A stretch of DNA of 8,386 bases from Chitinophaga pinensis (GTDB lineage: Bacteria; Bacteroidota; Bacteroidia; SXHM01), in the NCBI GenBank assembly GCA_945889235.1, contig CAMDBK010000122.1, forward strand, positions 1-8,386, given 5' to 3'. Under the pieces are notes generated by a model. The model was not told the DNA's origin and searched no databases. It saw nothing but the letters and a program-made list of their open reading frames with translations. The position numbers and the translations under genes were made by a program. Within the stretch, counting starts at the first letter, position 1, and each line of letters begins with the position of its first letter. This document shows positions 1-5,807 of this stretch, in pieces.

Positions 1-5
1 TTATC

Positions 6-806
6 ATGACTAAAAATCTTTTACAAGGAAAAAAAGGAATCATCTTCGGTGCTTTGGATGAAAATTCAATAGCATGGAAAGTAGCAATGAAATGCAAAGA
101 AGAAGGTGCAACCTTCACGCTTACCAATGCTCCCGTGGCTTTGCGATTAGGCACAATAAAAAAACTTGCAGAAGCAACTAACGCTGAAGTTATTCCTGCC
201 GATGTAACATTGGATGCAGATATTGAACTACTTTTTACAAAATCAATGGAAGTGCTGGGCGGAAAAATTGATTTTGTTTTGCATTCGGTTGGCATGTCGC
301 CCAACGTACGCAAAGGAAAACCTTACACAGATTTGAGTTATGAATTCTTTCATAAAACGCTTGACATCAGTGCCATGTCATTGCACCGCGTTTTGCAATG
401 CGCAAAAAAAATGGATGCAATTAACGAATGGGGTTCTGTTGTAACACTTACTTACATTGCCGCACAGCGCGTATTTCCTGATTATGGTGACATGGCTGAT
501 GCAAAAGCATTATTGGAATCTATTGTCCGCAGTTTTGGTTATCACTATGGCAAAGACAAAAAAGTTCGCGTTAATTCTGTTTCACAATCTCCAACCTTTA
601 CAACTGCAGGCAGCGGTGTAAGTGGCTTCCAGGATTTCTTCGGTTATGCCGATAAAATGTCGCCACTCGGAAATGCAAAAGCCGAAGATTGTGCCAATTA
701 TTGTGTATCGCTCTTCTCGGATTATACACGCATGGTAACCATGCAAAACCTTTACCACGATGGCGGTTTTTCGTCAATGGGTATTAATGCAGATGCATTA
801 AAATAA
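6..806 (+). CDS. fabI: Enoyl-[acyl-carrier-protein] reductase, FabI type
   Basis: This cytoplasmic enzyme carries out the last step of each type II fatty-acid elongation round, NAD(P)H-dependent reduction of trans-2-enoyl-ACP to acyl-ACP. It is a short-chain dehydrogenase fold of 266 residues, the normal FabI length. The nucleotide-binding loop is the divergent FabI form: G15, then SIAW at 21-24. HSVG is at 93-96. The catalytic set is clear: Tyr150 (LTY), then Tyr160 and Lys167 spaced Y-x6-K, matching E. coli Tyr146, Tyr156 and Lys163. The substrate-loop region SQSPTFTTAGSG (193-204) and the ending HDGGF (251-255) fit the family. E. coli Phe94, near the triclosan pocket, aligns with Met97; the effect on inhibitor binding is unknown. 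The ATG lies six bases from the window edge, so its promoter cannot be judged. The helicase gene follows 45 bp downstream on the same strand and may be co-transcribed. Confidence 0.95.
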   Translation: MTKNLLQGKKGIIFGALDENSIAWKVAMKCKEEGATFTLTNAPVALRLGTIKKLAEATNAEVIPADVTLDADIELLFTKSMEVLGGKIDFVLHSVGMSPNVRKGKPYTDLSYEFFHKTLDISAMSLHRVLQCAKKMDAINEWGSVVTLTYIAAQRVFPDYGDMADAKALLESIVRSFGYHYGKDKKVRVNSVSQSPTFTTAGSGVSGFQDFFGYADKMSPLGNAKAEDCANYCVSLFSDYTRMVTMQNLYHDGGFSSMGINADALK

Positions 807-851
807 TTACTTCGGCTGTTCAGTATATTCTGTAACAGCGCAAAAAAATCT

Positions 852-2117
852 ATGGATTTCTCATCATTTAATTTCAGCAAAGAACTTACAGAAGGGCTTG
901 ACAGCATGGGCTTTGAAAAAGCAACTCCCATTCAGGAAATGGCTATTCCCATTATTCAGCAGCACAAAGATTTAATTGGTTGTGCACAAACAGGAACAGG
1001 AAAAACAGCAGCATTTTTGCTTCCGGTTATTGACCGCATTTTTCGTAATCATACAGGCGATATCAATACCATTATTATTGTCCCGACACGCGAACTTGCT
1101 TTGCAGATTGACCAAGCTATGCAAGGCTTTGCGTATTTCCTGAACATACATTCCATTCCTATTTATGGCGGGCGTGATGGCATTTCGTGGGAACAGGAAA
1201 AGCGTGCACTGACCGAAGGTGCTGATGTAGTAATTGCTACACCCGGAAGATTTATCAGTCACCTGAACATGGGTTATGTGAAAGTTCATAATGTGCAACA
1301 TCTTATTTTAGATGAAGCCGACCGCATGCTGGACATGGGTTTTTATGAAGACCTGATGAAGATTGTTAAATATCTTCCCGAGAAAAGACAAACGCTGATG
1401 TTCTCTGCTACTATGGCTCCTAAAATAAGAGAACTTGCACAAAAAATTTTAAATAATCCTGAACGCATTGACATTGCCATTGCCAAGCCGGCAGCGGGTG
1501 TTGCGCAAAGTGCGTATCTCGTTTATGACACACAAAAACCTGAGTTGATAAAATCAATTCTCAAAAGCAAAGATTATCAAAGTGTCCTTGTTTTTACTTC
1601 GCGCAAAATCAGCATTCGTGATATTGTAAAGGAAATAAAGAAAGTAACTCCCGATGTTATGGGCATTTCATCTGACCTGGAGCAGGATGAACGTGAAGAA
1701 GTGTTGCGCAATTTCCGCAACCGCAAAACACGGGTGCTGGTGGCTACCGATGTGCTTTCGCGCGGGATTGATGTGGAGAATATTGAACTGGTAGTTAACT
1801 ACGATGTTCCGGGTGATGCAGCTGATTATGTGCATCGCGTGGGGCGAACTGCCCGTGCTGAAACCAAAGGAGAAGCCATTACTTTCATCAATCAGTATGA
1901 TGTGGAGAAGTTCATGGATATTGAAAAACTGATTGAAAATGTAATTAATAAAATTCCTTTGCCTGCACCTATGAGCAGCGGACCTGACTATAAAATTACC
2001 AGTGAGAAGCCTTTTAAAAAGAAGTTTGGTAGTGGAGGAGGGGGCAAACCTCATTTCAAAAAAAGTGGTAATTCAAATCATCCGCACAGAGGAAGACCGA
2101 AACCGCAAGGAAAGTAG
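852..2117 (+). CDS. DEAD-box ATP-dependent RNA helicase (RhlE-like)
   Basis: This is a superfamily 2 RNA helicase that should unwind short RNA duplexes or remodel RNA-protein complexes using ATP. All core motifs are intact and in order: Q motif (F21, Q28), motif I AQTGTGKT 45-52, Ia PTREL 78-82, GG 106-107, Ib TPGR 130-133, II DEAD 154-157, III SAT 185-187, IV VLVFTSR 245-251, QxxR 278-281, V ATDVLSRGID 298-307, and VI HRVGRTAR 328-335. Two RecA-like lobes span roughly 1-210 and 220-365. The tail from about 385 to 421 is basic and rich in Gly, Lys, Arg and His, a disordered RNA-binding tail common in this family. The overall shape resembles RhlE, but the subfamily (RhlE, CsdA, DbpA) cannot be fixed without alignment, so no symbol is given. 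Such proteins often act in ribosome assembly, RNA decay or cold adaptation; which applies here is not visible. Confidence 0.93.
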   Translation: MDFSSFNFSKELTEGLDSMGFEKATPIQEMAIPIIQQHKDLIGCAQTGTGKTAAFLLPVIDRIFRNHTGDINTIIIVPTRELALQIDQAMQGFAYFLNIHSIPIYGGRDGISWEQEKRALTEGADVVIATPGRFISHLNMGYVKVHNVQHLILDEADRMLDMGFYEDLMKIVKYLPEKRQTLMFSATMAPKIRELAQKILNNPERIDIAIAKPAAGVAQSAYLVYDTQKPELIKSILKSKDYQSVLVFTSRKISIRDIVKEIKKVTPDVMGISSDLEQDEREEVLRNFRNRKTRVLVATDVLSRGIDVENIELVVNYDVPGDAADYVHRVGRTARAETKGEAITFINQYDVEKFMDIEKLIENVINKIPLPAPMSSGPDYKITSEKPFKKKFGSGGGGKPHFKKSGNSNHPHRGRPKPQGK

Positions 2118-2121
2118 AAAC

Positions 2122-2154
2122 AAACCTTCAAGGTTTTAAAAACCTTGAAGGTTT
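2122..2154. repeat. Perfect 15-bp inverted repeat, nested palindrome
   Basis: The arms at 2122-2136 and 2140-2154 are exact reverse complements around a 3-base spacer (TAA). Each arm is itself a palindrome with one odd central base (AACCTT-C-AAGGTT and AACCTT-G-AAGGTT), so the unit can also be read as two near-identical 13-mers in tandem. It fills most of the 48-bp gap between the helicase stop and the MpaB-family start, ending 11 bases before that ATG. No T-run follows on the plus strand, so it is not a classical intrinsic terminator. It could fold in mRNA as an end-protecting or attenuating stem, or be a dispersed REP-like repeat; the latter fits my recollection of similar intergenic sequences in Bacteroidota. 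Confidence 0.85.
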
Positions 2155-2165
2155 AAACTAAAGCA

Positions 2166-3047
2166 ATGCGCGAACAACAAGTACTTAAAAAGTTAGCCAC
2201 CTTAGACCCTGAAAAGGACACACTTGAAATAGTCCGTCTCATTGCCAACTATGATTTTGTATGGGATACCGCACGCTCACTAGAGTTTGCGCTGTTCCGC
2301 ACATTTGCAGTTCCTAGCATTGGAAATCTTTTAGCGGCTACGCATGAGTTTACAAAGCGTCCGCAAAAACGCTATGACGATACCGATTTAATATTGAGTG
2401 AAATGATGGAGCATGGTTACGACAGCCCGCGCGGGAGCGAAGCACTGCGTAAGTTGAACCGTATTCACGGACATTTCAATATCAGTAACGATGATTTTTT
2501 GTATGTGCTGTCCACCTTTGTTATAGAGCCATACCGCTGGAATCAGCGTTTTGGTTATCGTAATTCGGGACAAAAAGAATTAGACACTTCTTATATTTTC
2601 TGGCGCGAGGTAGGAGGGAGGATGAACATAAAAGATATTCCCGCAGGCTTTTGGGAATTGAAAAAGTTCAATGAAGAATATGAATCGAAACATTTCGCCT
2701 TTGCAGAAGGTAGTCGCAAAGTAGCCGATTCAACGCTTAACCTTTTTCTGGGCTGGTATGTTCCAAAATTTATGTTTCCAGTTTTTCGTCCGGTGTTGTT
2801 TTGTTTTATGGATGATGCGTTGCTTAATGCTTTTCATTATCCCAAGCCCCCGGCTATATTAAGAGCTTTGGTAAATGGCATTATGAATTTCAGAAATATC
2901 TTTATCCGCCTAATTCCCTTGCGCAAAAATCCTGTTTTGCGCACCAAACGCGAGCCTATTCTAAGTTATCCTAAAGGATATGAGGTTAAAAACCTGGGGG
3001 CAGAACCCGAAAAAAGGATAGGAGAGGAGTGGCTGAAAAAGCATTAG
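2166..3047 (+). CDS. DUF2236 / MpaB-family putative heme oxygenase
   Basis: The 293-residue product resembles the DUF2236 family, which includes fungal MpaB' and bacterial latex-clearing protein, where characterised members bind heme b and cleave carbon-carbon double bonds oxidatively. The clearest block runs from 94 to 125: LRKLNRIHGHFNISNDD, then FLYVLSTFVIEPYRW, followed by RFG at 128-130. A second family-like block is WREVGGRM at 146-153 with DIP at 157-159. His101 is a candidate heme ligand, but this is inference without a structure. The stretch at about 192-219 is hydrophobic and aromatic, and is more likely a buried helix than a membrane span. No signal peptide is seen, so the protein is probably cytoplasmic. 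The substrate is unknown. The next in-frame Met is residue 80, so the ATG at 2166 is the only sensible start. The stop codon lies inside a short repeat (3043-3053). Confidence 0.8.
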   Translation: MREQQVLKKLATLDPEKDTLEIVRLIANYDFVWDTARSLEFALFRTFAVPSIGNLLAATHEFTKRPQKRYDDTDLILSEMMEHGYDSPRGSEALRKLNRIHGHFNISNDDFLYVLSTFVIEPYRWNQRFGYRNSGQKELDTSYIFWREVGGRMNIKDIPAGFWELKKFNEEYESKHFAFAEGSRKVADSTLNLFLGWYVPKFMFPVFRPVLFCFMDDALLNAFHYPKPPAILRALVNGIMNFRNIFIRLIPLRKNPVLRTKREPILSYPKGYEVKNLGAEPEKRIGEEWLKKH

Positions 3048-3092
3048 CTGATGAACAGTCCCGATAGCTATCGGGAAGCTGATTAGCTGATG
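3043..3092. repeat. 18-base perfect palindrome flanked by 11-bp direct repeats
   Basis: A perfect palindrome at 3059-3076 (TCCCGATAG / CTATCGGGA) lies between two copies of ATTAGCTGATG at 3043-3053 and 3082-3092. The right flank, 3077-3092, is also an 8-base tandem (AGCTGATT, AGCTGATG). The left copy overlaps the TAG stop of the MpaB-family gene (3045-3047), and the right copy overlaps the -33 region of the candidate lipoprotein promoter. In RNA the palindrome would form an 8-9 bp GC-capped stem with little or no loop, and no T-run follows. It may act as a stem at the mRNA 3' end or be a dispersed repeat. Confidence 0.75.
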
Positions 3093-3112
3093 TATGCAAT
3101 TGAATATATTTG
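3083..3112 (+). promoter_or_regulatory. Candidate Bacteroidota-type promoter for the lipoprotein gene
   Basis: TATATTTG at 3105-3112 matches the Bacteroidota -7 consensus TAnnTTTG exactly. Eighteen bases upstream, TTAG at 3083-3086 is a three-of-four match to the -33 TTTG. The expected transcription start is near 3118-3120, giving a leader of about 15 bases that is A-rich and without a Shine-Dalgarno sequence, as is usual in this phylum. The -33 element lies inside the right-hand direct repeat. Confidence 0.6.
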
Positions 3113-3133
3113 TAAAAAAACAAACTACTAAAA

Positions 3134-3634
3134 ATGAAAAAATTATTTTATCTCTCTACGCTCTTTTTTGCCATCCTTCTTTTCACGGGCTGCCCTTACA
3201 GTTCTGAATTACCAATTGATTCACCAAGTGTAAAGGTGAAAAAAGAAATGCTGGGAACATATGAATCACGCTCATCAAAAGAGGATAAATATGTAGTTAC
3301 AGCAAAAGACGACAACACTTATAAAATTGTAAAAACCACAAAATCAAGTTCTGATAAAACCACTTATGAAGGTTTTATTTCTAATGTTAATTCCGTTCCG
3401 TTTATAAATCTTTACGAAGTGAATGAATACGATGATGCCACAACAAAGAAGACCTATTACCTTTATAAATTAGTGGCTCCGGAAGGCAGCACCATGATAA
3501 CCTTAGTGCCGGTAACTGAAAATATTGACGAGACATTTGAAACCTCTGAAGAGCTGAAGAAATTCATCAGCGCAAACAGTTCACTCAGTTTCTTCTACGA
3601 AAAAGAAGAAGATGATTATATAAAAGTAAAATAA
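3134..3634 (+). CDS. Small lipoprotein of unknown function
   Basis: I do not recognise this 166-residue protein. It starts with a lipoprotein signal: MKK, a hydrophobic stretch at about 4-17, then a lipobox ending TGC with the acylated Cys at 20. Signal peptidase II processing and anchoring in an envelope membrane are therefore likely. Residues after the Cys (PYSSELP) lack an obvious acidic surface-export signal, so a periplasm-facing location is a tentative guess. The mature part is rich in Lys, Glu, Ser, Thr and Tyr with alternating polar and aromatic residues (TYE 42-44, TYYLYKL 107-113), which suggests a beta-rich fold. A small barrel of lipocalin-like type is possible but not shown. Only Cys20 is present, so there is no disulfide. 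The gene appears to have its own promoter (3083-3112) and ends opposite the convergent uup gene. Confidence 0.85.
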   Translation: MKKLFYLSTLFFAILLFTGCPYSSELPIDSPSVKVKKEMLGTYESRSSKEDKYVVTAKDDNTYKIVKTTKSSSDKTTYEGFISNVNSVPFINLYEVNEYDDATTKKTYYLYKLVAPEGSTMITLVPVTENIDETFETSEELKKFISANSSLSFFYEKEEDDYIKVK

Positions 3635-3653
3635 TAGGAATTGTAAAGATGGC

Positions 3654-3715
3654 TGTCACTTCGAGCGTAGTCGAGAAGCGTTGATTTTTACTTCTCGACT
3701 ACGCTCTAGGTGACA
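3654..3715. repeat. 25-bp near-perfect inverted repeat between convergent genes, possible bidirectional terminator
   Basis: The arms at 3654-3678 and 3691-3715 pair over 25 bases around a 12-base loop. Only the 3662/3707 pair is a true mismatch; 3660/3709 becomes a G-U wobble in plus-strand RNA. The arm reads TGTCACTTCGAGCG then TAGTCGAGAAG. It lies between the lipoprotein stop (3632-3634) and the uup stop (3753-3755), which face each other, so either transcript would form a strong stem here. A short T-run (3721-3724) follows on the plus side, but there is no strong T-run on the minus side. The same arm recurs inside uup at 4032-4055, so it is also a repeat family member. Confidence 0.85.
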
Positions 3716-3752
3716 ATGTGTTTTCTATTAAAACAATTACTGGTGTAAAAAA

Positions 3753-5684
3753 CTATTCTGCCAGTTCGGAGAGTTCAAGCCAACGATTGGTTTTAGAATC
3801 AAGAGAAGCAATAACTTCTGTCAATTGTTCCGAAACTTTCATCAGTTCATCGTTATCAGAAATTCCTGAGTTTAATTTTTCAACCAACGCTTCTTTCTTT
3901 TTCTCTAATTCCGGAAGTTCTTTTTCTAATAATGAGAATTCCCATTTCTCGTTAAAGCCCATACGTTGTTTTACTTTGGGTTTTGTTTTCTCAACTGGCT
4001 TTTCTTCTGGTTTGATTTCTTCTTTGTGTTGCTTCTCTACTACGCTCGAAGTGACAGCTTTAATGGCTAAAGCTTCAGACTTTTGACTTTTGACTTCTAA
4101 CTTCTTGCTTTCCACTTCCTCTCTGTATTGCGAATAGTTTCCGTTAAAATCCCTCACTATTCCCTCGCCCTCAAAAACAAAGGTGTGATGCGTAAGTTTA
4201 TCCATAAAATAACGGTCGTGCGAAACAACGATAAGACAACCGGCAAACTGTTCCAGAAAATCTTCCAGCACCTGAAGCGTCATAATATCCAAATCATTGG
4301 TAGGCTCATCAAGAATTAAAAAGTTGGGGTTCTTAATAAGTATGGTAAGCAAATACAATCTGCGTTTTTCACCACCGCTCAGTTTACCGACAAGCGTAAA
4401 GTGTGATGAAGTAGGGAACAGGAATTTCTCAAGCAACTGCGATGCACTCATGGTTTTACCCTTTGCCAACGGAATATGGTCACCGATTTCCTTGATGACT
4501 TCAATCATGCGCATGTTCTCATTCAGCTTCATGCCGTCTTGCGTGTAGTAGCCAAACTGAACCGTTTCGCCCACAATCACTTTGCCTGTGTCGGGCTGCT
4601 CTTTGCCCGTAATAATATTCAGAAATGTACTTTTGCCAACACCATTCTTTCCAATAATACTCAGCTTTTCGCCCTGGCGGAATTTATAGCTGAAATCTTT
4701 CAGCACCATCTTATCGCCAAACGCTTTGTTGATATGATAGAGTTCAAGGATTTTGCCGCCCAAGCGTTCTAACTTTATCTCCAGTTCCAATTTCTCGTCC
4801 TTCTTTTTCTTGCCTGTTTGTTCCGTCAGGTCATGAAAAGCATCAACCCGCGATTTTGATTTTGTTCCGCGCGCTCGGGGCTGCTTGCGTATCCATTCCA
4901 GCTCTTTTTTCAAAAACTGACGGGCGCGGTCCTTATTAGTACTGTCATTTTCTTCGCGGGCAGATTTCTTCTCCAAAAAGTAAGAGTAGTTTCCTTTGTA
5001 GCGGTAAATATCACCGCCATCTAATTCCATAATTTCATTACACACAACTTCCAGAAACCATCGATCGTGCGTAACCATAAACAAGGTGATGTTTTCTTTA
5101 CTCAGGTATTCTTCCAGCCACTCAATCATTTCAATGTCTAGGTGGTTGGTAGGCTCATCCATTATAAGCAAGTCGGGTTCTTCAACCAGCAGCTTTACCA
5201 AGGCAATACGTTTCTTTTGTCCGCCTGAAAGTTTTTCAACTTTTTGTTCAAGGTTGGTAATTTTAAACACCGAAAGTATCTGATGCACGCGTTGTTCGTA
5301 ATCCCATGCCTGAAGGCTATCCATGCGGTCAAACGCAGCTTGTAATTCTCTTTCTCGTTCAGGATGATTAAGCGCAATCTCATATTCCTTTACCGCATTC
5401 ATTACCTCGCCCGATGAATCAAGCACCGCTTCAATCACCGTTTTGTTAGGGTCAAACACAGGCGACTGGTCAAGAAAACCAACTTTGGTATCGTTACGCA
5501 GAATGCAGTTGCCTTTGTCGGCTTTTTCTTTACCGGCAATAATGCGCAGCAGCGTTGATTTGCCTGTTCCGTTCTTGGCTACAAAGGCTACCTTCTGTCC
5601 TTTCTCCAAACCAAAACTTATATTTTGGAACAACACCTTTTCGGTGTATGATTTACTAAGGTTTTCGATGGAAAGAAGGTTCAC
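3753..5684 (-). CDS. uup: ABC-F family ATPase, Uup type
   Basis: This soluble twin-cassette ATPase belongs to the ABC-F group, whose members bind the ribosome, and has no membrane segment. Cassette 1: Walker A at 36-44 (AKNGTGKST, with Ala replacing the usual first Gly), LSGGQ 152-156, Walker B with catalytic Glu at 172-178 (E177), and THD 205-207. The interdomain arm holds WIRKQPRARGTKSKSRV (264-280), a Uup-like basic block. Cassette 2: Walker A 345-353 (GKNGVGKST), LSGGE 435-439, DEP 459-461 (E460), SHD 488-490. A charged low-complexity linker (about 521-575) leads to a coiled-coil C-terminal domain (576-643) ending RWLELSEL, like the end of E. coli Uup. At 643 residues it matches Uup length. 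The start is GTG at 5684; the frame upstream has no ATG before a stop at 5735-5733. The linker is partly encoded by repeat-like DNA (4032-4055 and 4071-4110). Uup is linked to ribosome-related functions and transposon excision in E. coli; the role here is inferred. Confidence 0.92.
   Translation of the reverse strand: MNLLSIENLSKSYTEKVLFQNISFGLEKGQKVAFVAKNGTGKSTLLRIIAGKEKADKGNCILRNDTKVGFLDQSPVFDPNKTVIEAVLDSSGEVMNAVKEYEIALNHPERERELQAAFDRMDSLQAWDYEQRVHQILSVFKITNLEQKVEKLSGGQKKRIALVKLLVEEPDLLIMDEPTNHLDIEMIEWLEEYLSKENITLFMVTHDRWFLEVVCNEIMELDGGDIYRYKGNYSYFLEKKSAREENDSTNKDRARQFLKKELEWIRKQPRARGTKSKSRVDAFHDLTEQTGKKKKDEKLELEIKLERLGGKILELYHINKAFGDKMVLKDFSYKFRQGEKLSIIGKNGVGKSTFLNIITGKEQPDTGKVIVGETVQFGYYTQDGMKLNENMRMIEVIKEIGDHIPLAKGKTMSASQLLEKFLFPTSSHFTLVGKLSGGEKRRLYLLTILIKNPNFLILDEPTNDLDIMTLQVLEDFLEQFAGCLIVVSHDRYFMDKLTHHTFVFEGEGIVRDFNGNYSQYREEVESKKLEVKSQKSEALAIKAVTSSVVEKQHKEEIKPEEKPVEKTKPKVKQRMGFNEKWEFSLLEKELPELEKKKEALVEKLNSGISDNDELMKVSEQLTEVIASLDSKTNRWLELSELAE
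4032..4055 (-). repeat. In-frame copy of the 3654-3715 repeat arm inside uup
   Basis: These 24 bases match the repeat arm at 3655-3678 (reverse complemented) with a single difference. Read on the minus strand they encode Val-Thr-Ser-Ser-Val-Val-Glu-Lys, residues 544-551 of Uup, in the low-complexity linker. The one difference changes GTC to GTA, both valine, so the repeat's own reading frame is kept. It is probably a member of a dispersed repeat family that landed in, or was captured by, a tolerant linker. Confidence 0.75.
4071..4110 (-). repeat. Degenerate heptamer tract in the uup linker
   Basis: On the minus strand the sequence divides into 7-base units such as AAAGCAA, GAAGTTA, GAAGTCA, AAAGTCA and AAAGTCT, all close to GAAGTCA. 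Translated, it gives the Lys/Ser/Glu-rich stretch SKKLEVKSQKSEAL (residues 526-539) of Uup. It lies 15 bases from the in-frame repeat copy at 4032-4055. Simple heptamer drift in a tolerant linker is the plainest explanation. Confidence 0.65.
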
Positions 5685-5704
5685 GCGCTGTTTTTTTGAG
5701 GGCG

Positions 5705-5712
5705 CAAAGCTA
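5705..5712 (-). promoter_or_regulatory. Candidate -7 element for uup
   Basis: Read on the minus strand this is TAGCTTTG, an exact TAnnTTTG match, placed 20 bases before the GTG start with an A-rich leader (AAAAAAA) between. No TTTG-like -33 element is visible at the expected spacing, so the call rests on one box and its position. It lies back to back with the plus-strand promoter at 5753-5782 in the 123-bp divergent gap. Confidence 0.4.
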
Positions 5713-5752
5713 ACAATAAACAGAGCCTTTTTTTATTTAACAGAAAGGTAAA

Positions 5753-5782
5753 CTTGATGCTACATCTTTTCTTATACATTTG
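5753..5782 (+). promoter_or_regulatory. Candidate Bacteroidota-type promoter for the secreted LTD/T9SS gene
   Basis: TACATTTG at 5775-5782 matches TAnnTTTG exactly, and CTTG at 5753-5756 (three of four to TTTG) lies 18 bases upstream. Transcription would start near 5788-5790, leaving a leader of about 20 bases containing AAAAAAA just before the ATG at 5808. This promoter overlaps the earlier in-frame ATG at 5754, which argues against that start. Confidence 0.65.
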
Positions 5783-5807
5783 CAGCCTAATTCAAAAAAA
5801 CATTTAC

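Noticed and set aside
36..44. Uup residues 36-44 (protein numbering): Walker A begins with Ala in place of Gly, considered as a sign of an inactive cassette
   Set aside because: The GTGKST core, signature LSGGQ and catalytic Glu177 are intact, and this substitution is, as I recall, common in Bacteroidota ABC-F proteins.
824..832. Possible -7 box before the helicase gene (TATATTCTG)
   Set aside because: It does not fit TAnnTTTG and no -33 match is present. Co-transcription with fabI is as likely.
815..839. Possible hairpin between fabI and the helicase gene (GCTGTT / AACAGC)
   Set aside because: Only 6 bp of stem with a 13-base loop and no T-run, which is within chance expectation.
972..1301. 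Minus-strand open frame of 109 codons inside the helicase gene
   Set aside because: It lies wholly opposite a complete DEAD-box gene with all motifs, and its Cys/Asn/His-rich product resembles no family. It is a shadow frame, as is the one at 1668-2054.
3718..4772. Plus-strand open frames opposite uup (3718-4086, 4128-4319, 4297-4548, 4476-4772)
   Set aside because: All are antisense to a well-supported Uup gene, are Ser/Phe or Ile/Asn-rich with no recognisable domain, and have no promoter-like sequence that I could see.
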